Program-made: the position numbers and the translations under genes | DNA from: an uncultured Fimbriimonadales bacterium | GTDB lineage: Bacteria; Armatimonadota; Fimbriimonadia; Fimbriimonadales; GBS-DC | Assembly (NCBI GenBank): GCA_937925775.1 | Contig: CALAMM010000199.1 | Coordinates: 1-6,636 of the forward strand | DNA: 6,636 bases | Reading direction: 5' to 3' | Shown here: positions 1 to 6,539 of the stretch, piece after piece | Position numbering within the stretch: the stretch's first letter is position 1 | How the letters are laid out: every line of letters starts with the position of its first letter | Notes under the pieces: model-generated | What the model was told of the DNA's origin: nothing | What the model saw: the letters and a program-made list of their open reading frames with translations, nothing else | Databases searched by the model: none

Positions 1-408
1 GCGGTTCGAACGCCCATACTCCCCCACCAGCGCGAACAACGCAGGCACAAACACCGCGCCCGTGGCGCCATGCAACGCCCGAAGAACCATCAACCACTCC
101 GAACTCGCAGCAAGGGGATAAAGAGCTATCAGCACCCCCGCCGCCCAAAGGCTCAGTGCCATCGGCAACCGCCGCCCAAAACGGTCGATCAGCACGCCCG
201 AATAGAAGTTCGCCAACAGATTCGCCAGTGAATAGAGACTCAAAATCAAGCCTGCCTGCGCATCGCTCGCGTTCAGAACGCGCTGCGCGTAAGGGGCAAG
301 CACGGGCACAATTGCGAAGGTATCCAAAAACGCGACCAGCGCAATCCACCCCAGCGCCAGCCGAGCCACCCACCCCGCACCCTGCCGCGTGTCCGTCTCC
401 GTCCGCAT
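1..408 (-). CDS. Major facilitator superfamily transporter, N-terminal part (runs off left edge)
   Basis: This is the N-terminal 136 codons of an integral membrane secondary transporter; the rest lies beyond base 1. A short polar, charged N-terminus (residues 1-16) is followed by a hydrophobic helix (about 17-37), a second helix with a Tyr-Ser-Leu-Ala-Asn motif (about 56-75), and the loop GVLIDRFGRRLP (about 75-86). That loop matches the MFS motif A between helices 2 and 3, with its Asp-Arg-x-Gly-Arg-Arg core. Two more hydrophobic stretches follow, including RALHGATGAVFVPALFAL, which resembles helix 4 of drug or sugar exporters. The ATG at 408 is preceded directly by an in-frame TAG (411-409), and AAGG lies 5 bases upstream of it (417-414), so the start is well supported. 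The gene is divergent from yhbH. The substrate cannot be told; the style resembles the multidrug or sugar efflux subgroup. Family certain, function unknown. Confidence 0.88.
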   Translation of the reverse strand, partial: MRTETDTRQGAGWVARLALGWIALVAFLDTFAIVPVLAPYAQRVLNASDAQAGLILSLYSLANLLANFYSGVLIDRFGRRLPMALSLWAAGVLIALYPLAASSEWLMVLRALHGATGAVFVPALFALVGEYGRSNR

Positions 409-491
409 CTAAGCCTTAAGGATACCCCCTTGTCGAAAACTCGGAACTTTCGCCGATATACATGGTATCTTAACTACGGGGGTTGAACACG
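409..491. promoter_or_regulatory. Divergent intergenic region between the MFS gene and yhbH, with a possible yhbH promoter
   Basis: This region of about 83 bases must carry the promoters of both divergent genes. On the plus strand, GGAACTTT at 443-450 is followed 16 bases after GGAACTT by TATCTT (466-471). This resembles an extracytoplasmic-function or envelope-stress sigma promoter, whose -35 core is GGAAC. TATACA (457-462) is another possible -10 element but lacks a well-spaced TTGACA. GATACC (421-426) and GGTATC (464-469) form a spaced inverted repeat that could be an operator or chance. No convincing promoter was seen for the transporter. All of this is pattern matching by eye. Confidence 0.3.
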
Positions 492-1664
492 GTGGCACAC
501 GACAGACAAGGCTACTGGCTATCGACCGACTCGTGGGATTTGCACCGCCGAGCCGAAAAGGATCGGCTGCGCCATAACGAGAAGGTCAAAGAGGTCATCA
601 AGCAGAACTTGGGCGAGATTATCGGGCAACAGGACATCATCACCGCCGAGGACGGGAAAATCGTTAAAATCCCCATTCGCGGGCTGGAACTGCCCCACAT
701 CCGCTACGACCCACACGGCAAAAAAGGCGTCGGTCAAGGACCAGGCGGTAGCCAGCCTGGCGATGTCATCGGACGCTCGGGACAACCGGGTCAGGGCGCA
801 GGCAAGCAGGCTGGCACGGAACCCGGCGTCGACTTCTACGAAGCCGAGTTCACCATCGAGGAACTCGTGCAGATGGTGTTTGAAGACCTGCACCTGCCCA
901 ACCTGCGCGAGAAGGGCACAAAAGATATCTTAGCCGACCAAATCCGCTTCGACACTATCGCGCGGCGCGGTCCGCAATCGAACCTCGACAAGAAGCGCAC
1001 GCTCATCAACGCATGGAAACGCAACGCGGCGGAGGGACGCCCCGGTTGGGAAATCCGCGAAGAGGATAAACGCTTCAAGAGCTGGGAGATTGTCCCCGAG
1101 AAGCAGCGCAACGCCGTAGTGATTGCCATGCGCGATGTGTCGGGCAGTATGGGCGAGTTCGAGGCGTACATCGCCCGCAGCTTCTACTACTGGATGACGC
1201 GCTTCCTGCGCACGAAATACACCGCCACCGACATCGTGTTCATTACCTGCCACACGGAGGCGAAGGAGGTAGACGAGCATACCTTCTTCGCCGCGGGCGA
1301 TTCGGGCGGCACGCGCCTCTCCGCCGCCTACAAACTCGCGCTGGAGATTATCGAGAAGCGCTACAACCCGCGCGAGTGGAACATCTACCCCTTTATGTTC
1401 TCCGACGGCTACAACTGGGGCGACCACGAGGTGGTGGAGTATATGCGTCAGTTGGTGGAGTATTCGAATCTTGTGGGTTATGGCGAGATTGCGAACGACC
1501 TGTGGGGCGGCTCTGGGGGTCTGGCTCCGCTGGGGCAGGCACTTACAGAGGCGTTCGCCGACGACCCGCGCGTGGTGGTGGTCAAAATCACCTCCAAAGA
1601 GGATGTGTGGCCCGCGCTGAAGCGGTTCTTCAGCAAGCATCCTGAGGTGGCGGCGGCGTGGTGA
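492..1664 (+). CDS. yhbH: YhbH/YeaH family protein (DUF444), von Willebrand A-like
   Basis: This cytoplasmic protein belongs to the family of Bacillus subtilis YhbH and Escherichia coli YeaH, which usually work with the serine kinase PrkA and with SpoVR in stress or sporulation responses; the biochemical role is poorly defined. Family hallmarks are all present: the N-terminal WDLHRRAEKDRLRH block, the KIPIRGLELPHIRY segment, a Gly-rich linker beginning VGQGPGG, and FYEAEFTIEELVQM followed by LPNL. The C-terminal half is a vWA-like fold with a MIDAS motif DVSGSMG (Asp218, Ser220, Ser222 counted from a TTG at 483), Thr277 in SGGTRLS and Asp308 in FSDGYN, so metal binding looks intact. The length of about 390 residues matches the family. 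The open frame begins at TTG 483, but GTG 492 is preferred: a GGGGG tract (478-482) lies 9 bases before it and touches the TTG. No prkA or spoVR is adjacent in this window. The 3' end overlaps the convergent ppx remnant by 35 bases. Confidence 0.93.
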   Translation: MAHDRQGYWLSTDSWDLHRRAEKDRLRHNEKVKEVIKQNLGEIIGQQDIITAEDGKIVKIPIRGLELPHIRYDPHGKKGVGQGPGGSQPGDVIGRSGQPGQGAGKQAGTEPGVDFYEAEFTIEELVQMVFEDLHLPNLREKGTKDILADQIRFDTIARRGPQSNLDKKRTLINAWKRNAAEGRPGWEIREEDKRFKSWEIVPEKQRNAVVIAMRDVSGSMGEFEAYIARSFYYWMTRFLRTKYTATDIVFITCHTEAKEVDEHTFFAAGDSGGTRLSAAYKLALEIIEKRYNPREWNIYPFMFSDGYNWGDHEVVEYMRQLVEYSNLVGYGEIANDLWGGSGGLAPLGQALTEAFADDPRVVVVKITSKEDVWPALKRFFSKHPEVAAAW

Positions 1665-1974
1665 GCGCGTATCGGCGCAGTCGCTCCCGTACCTGCGTCG
1701 CGAACACGGCTTGATTGCACGCCTCGCGCACAACCGCCGTGGCGACCACAACCACCTGCTCCACACCCATCGCGCGGCAGGTCTCCAGATATTCGTCGAG
1801 CACCTGCAGCGTGCGCTCAATCGCTTGCGGCTGGAGCCGTTTCTCCGCGCTGAAGCCCTCGCCAAGCCGAGTAATCCGCGCCGTATCGAGCAGGGTGCGC
1901 CAGCCCGTTGCCGTGCGCTCCCCCACAAGCAGCAGCGCCGAGTTGGAGCCGAGATCGATGACCGCGGCTCTCAT
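1630..1974 (-). pseudogene. Truncated Ppx/GppA exopolyphosphatase-family remnant (N-terminal third only)
   Basis: The 114-residue product begins with the phosphate-binding loop AAVIDLGSNS (residues 3-12) typical of Ppx/GppA phosphatases of the actin-like ATPase superfamily. It continues with TARITRLGEGF (31-41), PQAIERTL (49-56) and VVATAVVREACN (76-87), all in family order. Homology seems to stop near residue 100. The tail (about 104-114, LTTPPPPQDAC) is simply the antisense of the last yhbH codons. Intact members have roughly 300 or more residues and include a second glycine-rich phosphate loop that is absent here, so the protein is probably inactive. The ATG overlaps the mgtC stop (ATGA), and AGGAGG sits 4 bases upstream (1984-1979), so the fragment is likely still translated by coupling to mgtC. 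The likely origin is a deletion that joined this gene to the 3' end of yhbH. A functional mini-protein is less likely but not excluded. Confidence 0.75.
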
Positions 1975-2648
1975 CCGCCCTCCTCCCAGTGCGCCGCGCG
2001 CACCTCGTGGAGCATTAGCAGATCCTGCAAGATCGCCTCGCGAGCGCTGGTCTCGTGCAGCTGCACCTCCAAGGCGTAGACGCGCGTGTGGGGCATCTCA
2101 GGAAACTCTTGGCGGAACGAGAGGAGCTCCACATTATGGTGCGACAGCACGGCGAACACGCTATCGAGTTTCGCCCGCGCCTCCAGCGTGACCCAGAGCA
2201 GAGGGTGGCGGTGCTGCTGGTGGATGCGCTCTTCGGGTATACGCAGCAGCGTCAGCACGCCGTAGATTGCCAGTGTGCCCACCAGCGCGATAATATAGTA
2301 TTCGAGCGTTCCCATGCCGACGGTCATCCCAATCGCCACCACTGCCCACAGGCTCGCCGCGGTGGTCAGCCCGCGCACCACGCTACCTTGGCGCAGGATG
2401 GTGCCCGCGCCGATGAACCCCACGCCGCTCACAATTTGGGCAGCGATGCGCCCTGGATCGCCCAGCGGGCTGAACGAGCGCGAAAGGATCATCATCAGCG
2501 TTGCGCCCAAGCAGAGCAGCACATGCGTGCGGATGCCCGCAGGACGCCCGCGCAGCTCGCGCTCCCAGCCAATCAGCGCACTTAGTCCAATCGCGATTAG
2601 CAGCTGGAGCGCGACATGCCCCACCTCGCGCCACGAAACCTCGCTCAT
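1971..2648 (-). CDS. MgtC/SapB family inner-membrane protein
   Basis: This 225-residue membrane protein shows the MgtC/SapB signature in order. A first helix (about residues 9-27) leads into GWERELRGRPAGIRTH (27-42), then a second helix (42-57). RIAAQIVSGVGFIGAGTIL (67-85) contains the Gly-rich conserved helix, and VRGLTTAASLWAVVAIGM (91-108) and a fifth helix (about 117-135) follow. The remaining 85 or so residues form a soluble tail starting near RIPEERIHQ, with alternating beta and helix character like the ACT-like C-terminal domain of MgtC. In pathogens MgtC helps growth at low magnesium and modulates the F-type ATP synthase; in free-living bacteria the role is uncertain. The open frame can begin at TTG 2651, but the adjacent ATG 2648 is the more likely start. 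Ribosome-binding sequence is weak, with AGGT about 14 bases upstream. It lies 55 bases after the sbcC stop and overlaps the ppx remnant by 4 bases. Confidence 0.93.
   Translation of the reverse strand: MSEVSWREVGHVALQLLIAIGLSALIGWERELRGRPAGIRTHVLLCLGATLMMILSRSFSPLGDPGRIAAQIVSGVGFIGAGTILRQGSVVRGLTTAASLWAVVAIGMTVGMGTLEYYIIALVGTLAIYGVLTLLRIPEERIHQQHRHPLLWVTLEARAKLDSVFAVLSHHNVELLSFRQEFPEMPHTRVYALEVQLHETSAREAILQDLLMLHEVRAAHWEEGG
1979..1984 (-). promoter_or_regulatory. Shine-Dalgarno site of the ppx remnant, inside the 3' end of mgtC
   Basis: On the minus strand AGGAGG lies 4 bases before the ATG at 1974 and also encodes the final Glu-Glu-Gly-Gly codons of the MgtC protein. With the ATGA stop/start overlap, this is a classical arrangement for translational coupling. 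Confidence 0.65.
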
Positions 2649-2703
2649 CAAGACTGAAGTTTACCTATGCTGCGCGTTCGCGTGGGTCGGGGTGCGCGCT
2701 TGT
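2649..2703 (-). other. Short gap between sbcC and mgtC
   Basis: These 55 bases separate the sbcC stop from the mgtC start on the minus strand. I see no clear intrinsic terminator (no U tract after a stem) and no convincing -35/-10 pair, so read-through from sbcC into mgtC is the simplest reading. Confidence 0.4.
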
Positions 2704-5505
2704 TCACAGCGGCTCCGCCTCCAGCACGGGCAGGGTGGGCAGCTCAGGCTCTATCAGCTCGCTTGCACGGGTCAGTGGGTTCCGCTGCACGCGCACGCAC
2801 CGATCCGCCGCCTCGTTAATCTCCTCAAAGTGTGAGATGACCAGAATCTGGTCAAACCAGTTGCGCAGGTTGTTCAGCAGTTCCATCACATTCTGGCGTC
2901 GCTCTGCGTCGAGCGAGGCGAACACTTCGTCCAGGATGAGCAGGGAGAGGGGTTGCCCTGCGCGTTCGGTAATGAGGCGGGCGAGCGCAAGGCGCAGGCT
3001 CAAATTCACGATATCTTCCTCCCCGCCTGAAATAACCGCCTTTCGGTGCCCCTCGTCGATAATGGTGAAGCGGTATTCCTCATCGATTTCCAGTTCGGTA
3101 TAGCGTCCGTTCGTGAGGGTGCTGAGGAACTCGGTCGCGATGCTGGCGAGGGTGGGGCGTAGGCGGGCGTTGAGTTCCGTGCGGAACTCTTGGAGCGCTT
3201 TGCGCAGGCTCTGGTGCATCAGCAGGTCGCGTTCTTTTTGCTGGAGTTGCTGCTGTAGCTGAGCGATATGCTCCAGTTGCGCCTTGAGGTGGTCGCGCAG
3301 GGCGATCTGGCTGTTGCGTTCGGCGATTCGGGCGGCGACGGTGCGCTCCAGCGCGTTCACGCGCTGCTCGGCTTCCTGATAGGCGTGCGCCGCTTGCAGA
3401 TAAGCGTCTTCCTCGTAGCCCAGTTGCTGAATCTGCTGTTCGACCTGATGCATCTGGGTGCTTTTCTCGTTGAGTTCGGCTTTGGCGTCTTGGATTTGCT
3501 GGAGCAGCATGTCGCGCTGAGCGAGGATTGGCTTTAGGGCGAGCGATTCCTCATAGTGGGGGCGCAGTTGTTCGAGTTCTTGGCGCAGGGCGTTGTGGCG
3601 TTCGGCGTCATAATCGGCGGGCAGGGCGTCGATCTGGCGTTGCAGTTCCGCGAGGCGTCGCGCGAGGTGCTGGAGTTCGCGCTCGACCGCGTGCAGGCGG
3701 CGTAGCTCGCCCTGCAGTTGCTGTGCCTGCTGGAGGGCGGGCGTCAGCGCATCGAGTGCCTGCTGTAGGCGTGCTTCCTCGTTGGGGTCGTACTGCGGGA
3801 TTCGGGCGAGTTGACGCTGGAGGGCGCGAAGTTGCTTTTCGAGCGCGTCCGCCTGCTGGAGCTCGGTTTCCAGCTGGCGCAGTTGCGCCTGTTGCTGCGC
3901 GAGTTGCTGTTGGGCGTGGTCGCGTTCCTGCTGGAGCTGCGCGAGGCGCGTTCGTAGCGCGCGGGCTTCTGAGGGTTCCTTTTCCAGCTGTTTGAGTTGC
4001 TGTTGGGCGGTGCGCAGGGCGTGTTCGGTCGCCTGGGCTTCGGCTTTCGCTTGCTGGAGCACGGCGTGATATGCCTCACCGAGCGGTTGCCCGCAAGTGG
4101 GGCATTTACTTTCTGTGCCCAGCGATTCGAGTTGTGCGACGCGCTCACGCTGTTGTTGGAGGGTCGCCTGCAGGCTGCGAGCGTGGGCTTCGGCGTCGGC
4201 GCGCTGCTGGTTCCACGCCTGCAACACGGATTGCAGCTCCGCCTCGAGCTCGCTGAGGGCTTGCTGACGCTGCTGGAGCGCGGTTTCCGCTTCTTGCACT
4301 GCTTGTTGAAGCGTGGCGCGCTCGGCTTCCTTCTGGCGCAGGGTGTCCAGCTGCTGTTGGAGGCTCTGGATTTGCGCTTCGATACGGGCGCGTTCGGGGG
4401 CTTGCTGAGCGATTTGGCGCAGCTGCAGCAGCTGCTGGCGAAGCTGCTCCGCCTGATGCAGGCGCGGTTGCAGGGCATCCAGCTCCGATTGCTTCTGCAT
4501 CAGTTCGGCGTGTTCGGCTTGTCGTTGCGCGTGTTGCTGTGAAAGCATATGGTGTTGCGCTTGCAGTTGGGCGCGCTGCTGGGCTGCCTGCGCTTGCTGC
4601 TCCATCTGTTGCAGTTCGGGCAATCGCTCGCGATAGCGTTGGGCGTCGGCGGCGATGGCTTTATAGCGGTCGCAGGCGTGCTTGAACTGCTCCCAACGCG
4701 TGCGCAGCTCTTCCAAGCGCTGCGTGGCATATTGGCGGTCGCGTTCGATGAGAGCGCGCTGCTGCATGAGGCTCAGATACTGCTCGCGCAGGGTGTTCTG
4801 GGCGTCGAGTCGTTGCTTGGCGGCGTCGCGGTGCTGGATGGCTTGTTGCAGGTCGGCTTCCTCTTGGCGGAGGGCGGCTTCGGTTTGTTGCAGCGCGAGT
4901 TCCACGCCTTGGAGCTGCTGCGCGAGGCTCTGGGGGTCGCCAATCGCCTGCTTGAGTCCGTTCACTTCGGCGTCGAGGGCGCGCATGGCGAGGGTCGCTT
5001 GCTCGACGGCTTCGGTGATGCGCTCATAGCCGAGCATGCGGCTGATTTCTTCGCGCCGTTTCTCCTTGCTGTAGCGCATAAACTCCAGCTCTTTTTGGCG
5101 GGCGCAAAAGCTGGTTTGGAACTGCAGGAGGTTCATTCCCAGTAGCTGCTGGATGCGTTCGTTGACGCTGGTGGTGCCACGGGCGAGGAGGAGCCAAGTG
5201 CCGTCTGGGTTCATCTGCGCGAGATCCGCTTCGTTGATGCCGCGTCGGAGCCGATAGCGGCGCTTGCCCAGTTCGAACTCCAGCGTCACGCGCACCTTCG
5301 CGCCGCCCTGCGACCAGAGGAAGCGCAGGGTGCTGGTCGTCTCGCGCACCGCGCCCGCGCCGTACAGCGCCCATAGAATCGCCTCTACAAGGGTGGTCTT
5401 GCCCGCACCGTTCGCGCCGACAATTGCCGTAATGCCCTGCTCGAAGGCGACCCGCGCGTGCGCGTACTGCCGAAAGTTCTCCAGCTCCAGTGCAATCAGG
5501 CGCAT
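2704..5505 (-). CDS. sbcC: SbcC/Rad50-type ATPase with coiled coil and zinc hook
   Basis: This 933-residue SMC-like ATPase would form the Rad50/SbcC subunit of a DNA double-strand-break processing complex, acting on DNA ends and hairpins with the nuclease SbcD/Mre11. The N-terminal lobe has LENFRQY (8-14) and the Walker A motif GANGAGKT (30-37, Lys36), followed by a Q-loop region near NLLQFQTSF. A very long coiled coil runs from about 170 to 770 and is broken at its midpoint by the zinc hook CPTC (Cys468, Cys471). The C-terminal lobe has the ABC signature SGGEE (826-830), Walker B LLILDE (Asp859, Glu860), a D-loop SLD (864-866) and a His switch in VISHF (His892). All catalytic elements are intact. 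The length lies between archaeal Rad50 (about 880) and E. coli SbcC (about 1050). The coil is strikingly rich in Gln, Leu, Ala and Arg. The start ATG lies 3 bases after the stop of the upstream exported-protein gene. No sbcD/mre11 is adjacent. Confidence 0.94.
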   Translation of the reverse strand: MRLIALELENFRQYAHARVAFEQGITAIVGANGAGKTTLVEAILWALYGAGAVRETTSTLRFLWSQGGAKVRVTLEFELGKRRYRLRRGINEADLAQMNPDGTWLLLARGTTSVNERIQQLLGMNLLQFQTSFCARQKELEFMRYSKEKRREEISRMLGYERITEAVEQATLAMRALDAEVNGLKQAIGDPQSLAQQLQGVELALQQTEAALRQEEADLQQAIQHRDAAKQRLDAQNTLREQYLSLMQQRALIERDRQYATQRLEELRTRWEQFKHACDRYKAIAADAQRYRERLPELQQMEQQAQAAQQRAQLQAQHHMLSQQHAQRQAEHAELMQKQSELDALQPRLHQAEQLRQQLLQLRQIAQQAPERARIEAQIQSLQQQLDTLRQKEAERATLQQAVQEAETALQQRQQALSELEAELQSVLQAWNQQRADAEAHARSLQATLQQQRERVAQLESLGTESKCPTCGQPLGEAYHAVLQQAKAEAQATEHALRTAQQQLKQLEKEPSEARALRTRLAQLQQERDHAQQQLAQQQAQLRQLETELQQADALEKQLRALQRQLARIPQYDPNEEARLQQALDALTPALQQAQQLQGELRRLHAVERELQHLARRLAELQRQIDALPADYDAERHNALRQELEQLRPHYEESLALKPILAQRDMLLQQIQDAKAELNEKSTQMHQVEQQIQQLGYEEDAYLQAAHAYQEAEQRVNALERTVAARIAERNSQIALRDHLKAQLEHIAQLQQQLQQKERDLLMHQSLRKALQEFRTELNARLRPTLASIATEFLSTLTNGRYTELEIDEEYRFTIIDEGHRKAVISGGEEDIVNLSLRLALARLITERAGQPLSLLILDEVFASLDAERRQNVMELLNNLRNWFDQILVISHFEEINEAADRCVRVQRNPLTRASELIEPELPTLPVLEAEPL

Positions 5506-5508
5506 CGC

Positions 5509-6084
5509 TCAGCGCTCGTCAGGTTTGGGAGTCTTAATCTGGACATCGTCCGTCGTCCACTGTGGCTCGGGTACGAGCAGGGTGAAGGTGCTGATGGGCG
5601 TCAGCTCTCGGCGCACGCCGTCCAAGTAGGCATCGCCTATTCCGGAGAGGTTGAACGCCGCCACGCCCTTGAACTCGATACGCCCTTCCCGTAGCACAGC
5701 GCGCACCGAGTCGTACTTGCCCTGAATGCGCAGCGTGCCTTGCCCCATGTAGACCTTCAGCCGTTGGTCGAGCGGTGGTTTGATGCGCACATTGCGGGGC
5801 AGCTCCTTCACTTCTCGAAAGCCTTCAATCTGGAGGTTGCCCTGCACCGTGTTCACGACGAGGTAGCCCCGCCCGCGCACAGTGAGCGTCCCCTCGCCCC
5901 GCGAGAAGAAGTTGAGCGGCTTGCCTACTGCTGTGAGCGTGCCTGTTTTGGGTGTCTGCGGTTTTGCCTGCGCCGCTGGCTCTTGTTTCGCCGGTGCTTG
6001 CTTGGGAGCGTTATTCGACTGTTGCTGCGTCACGCCCAACGCCAGCATCGTACTTATCCCTATCAGTGCGAGAAGCCTCTGCAT
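5509..6084 (-). CDS. Small exported beta-rich protein of unknown function
   Basis: I do not recognise the family. The 191-residue product starts with a signal peptide: a short N-region with Arg, then the hydrophobic core LLALIGISTMLALGV, with possible cleavage after Ala-Leu-Gly (residue 17). There is no lipobox Cys, so it is more likely secreted or periplasmic than a lipoprotein. A low-complexity Gln/Pro/Ala/Lys linker (about 20-46) leads to a beta-rich domain. That domain contains two related units, one beginning GEGTLTVRG (about 63-92) and one beginning GQGTLRIQG (about 114-143), each ending in an I/F-E/K-G motif. The tail is acidic and basic (TKP-type, ending DER). The frame is open to ATG 6096, but GGAGG lies 5 bases before ATG 6084, which decides the start. 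A possible role is in the cell envelope or in an outer beta-sheet scaffold, inferred only from the signal and repeat pattern. The stop is 3 bases before sbcC, so the two are probably co-translated. Confidence 0.8.
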   Translation of the reverse strand: MQRLLALIGISTMLALGVTQQQSNNAPKQAPAKQEPAAQAKPQTPKTGTLTAVGKPLNFFSRGEGTLTVRGRGYLVVNTVQGNLQIEGFREVKELPRNVRIKPPLDQRLKVYMGQGTLRIQGKYDSVRAVLREGRIEFKGVAAFNLSGIGDAYLDGVRRELTPISTFTLLVPEPQWTTDDVQIKTPKPDER

Positions 6085-6089
6085 GCGTG

Positions 6090-6094
6090 CCTCC
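6090..6094 (-). promoter_or_regulatory. Shine-Dalgarno site deciding the start of the exported-protein gene
   Basis: GGAGG on the minus strand ends 5 bases before ATG 6084. It lies immediately downstream of, and partly inside, the alternative ATG at 6096, which has no comparable site. The shorter protein also has the more typical signal-peptide start, with Arg at position 3. Confidence 0.7.
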
Positions 6095-6119
6095 ATACTC
6101 GTCAGTGCGATCTGGGGAG

Positions 6120-6125
6120 ATTGTA
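6120..6125 (-). promoter_or_regulatory. Possible -10 element for the minus-strand gene cluster
   Basis: TACAAT on the minus strand is a good match to the -10 consensus TATAAT. It lies about 35 bases upstream of ATG 6084, leaving a leader of roughly 30 bases. No convincing -35 hexamer is seen 16-18 bases further upstream, so this may be a weak or activator-dependent promoter, or chance. Confidence 0.35.
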
Positions 6126-6140
6126 CCTGATGGAGGGTGA

Positions 6141-6323
6141 ATAGATGGATGGCTTCCGATCTTAGGGCGATACGAGGACGCCACCTGTAAGCCCGTGCGC
6201 GTCATTGCCAAGTCGGTGGGCGACGAGCGGTTCTGGCAGTGGTACTACAGCTACCAACTCCACACCCACCCCTATACAGAGGTCACATGGGATGTGGAAG
6301 TACCGCCGGGCGCAAGCGAGTAG
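6141..6323 (+). pseudogene. C-terminal remnant of an unidentified protein-coding gene
   Basis: This plus-strand frame is open from just after a TGA (6138-6140) to a TAG (6321-6323), 60 codons, with no ATG and only one late GTG (6195). Its product looks like real protein: it includes CKPVRVIAKSVGDER, FWQWYYSYQLHTHPY and TEVTWDVEVPPG, with many Trp, Tyr and His residues that chance frames seldom give. From 6174 to 6320, 39 of 49 third codon positions are G or C, as in the real genes here. There is no upstream coding sequence on this strand, since the region before it belongs to the promoter and start of the exported-protein gene. I read it as the 3' end of a gene whose front part was lost. I do not recognise the family. 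Confidence 0.5.
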
Positions 6324-6336
6324 CAGATGCGCTTCC

Positions 6337-6532
6337 GAGCGGACATTCCTGTCCGTGCTTTAGAAAGCGCGTGTGCTGGGACAAGAATGTCCCAGCCACA
6401 GGGCGCGTCTATGCTGGGGCAGGACTGTCCCAGCCACAGGGCGTGTGTGTGCTGGGACAAGAATGTCCCAGCCACTGTAGCACGGACATTCCTGCCCGTG
6501 CCAAACCCACGCTTGGACAAGAATGTCCAAGC
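6337..6532. repeat. Array of six 22-base palindromic hairpin repeats
   Basis: Six units each have 8-base arms around a 6-base loop, starting at 6337, 6375, 6413, 6451, 6480 and 6511. Units 2 and 4 have perfect arms GCTGGGAC/GTCCCAGC and loop AAGAAT. Unit 3 has one change in the left arm and loop AGGACT. Unit 6 has perfect arms GCTTGGAC/GTCCAAGC with loop AAGAAT. Units 1 and 5 have loop ATTCCT, whose reverse complement AGGAAT shows that they lie in the opposite orientation; their stems read GAGCGGAC/GTCCGTGC and GCACGGAC/GCCCGTGC. The shared core is GGAC, loop, GTCC, while the outer arm bases change in pairs. The first four starts are exactly 38 bases apart; later gaps are 29 and 31. Four units are followed by CAC. 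These may be REP-like intergenic palindromes or binding sites for a dimeric protein. No repeat-linked transposase is seen in the window. Confidence 0.88.
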
Positions 6533-6539
6533 CACACTT

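Noticed and set aside
156..419. Plus-strand frame of 87 codons opposite the transporter gene
   Set aside because: Its translation is a Ser/Pro/Arg-rich low-complexity shadow, while the minus strand shows clear transporter helices and motif A.
930..1928. Long minus-strand open frame of about 330 codons antisense to yhbH
   Set aside because: It lies in another frame across the well-supported yhbH gene and part of the ppx remnant. Its translation is Arg/Ala/His-rich without any domain, as expected for an antisense shadow in GC-rich DNA.
4549..5145. Plus-strand open frame of 198 codons within sbcC
   Set aside because: It is the antisense of the Gln/Leu/Ala-rich coiled coil, giving a Leu/Gly/Val-rich translation without motifs. 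sbcC has all catalytic motifs in the other strand.
6085..6096. Start of the exported protein at ATG 6096
   Set aside because: The good ribosome-binding sequence GGAGG (6094-6090) serves ATG 6084 and lies downstream of the first base of the 6096 start.
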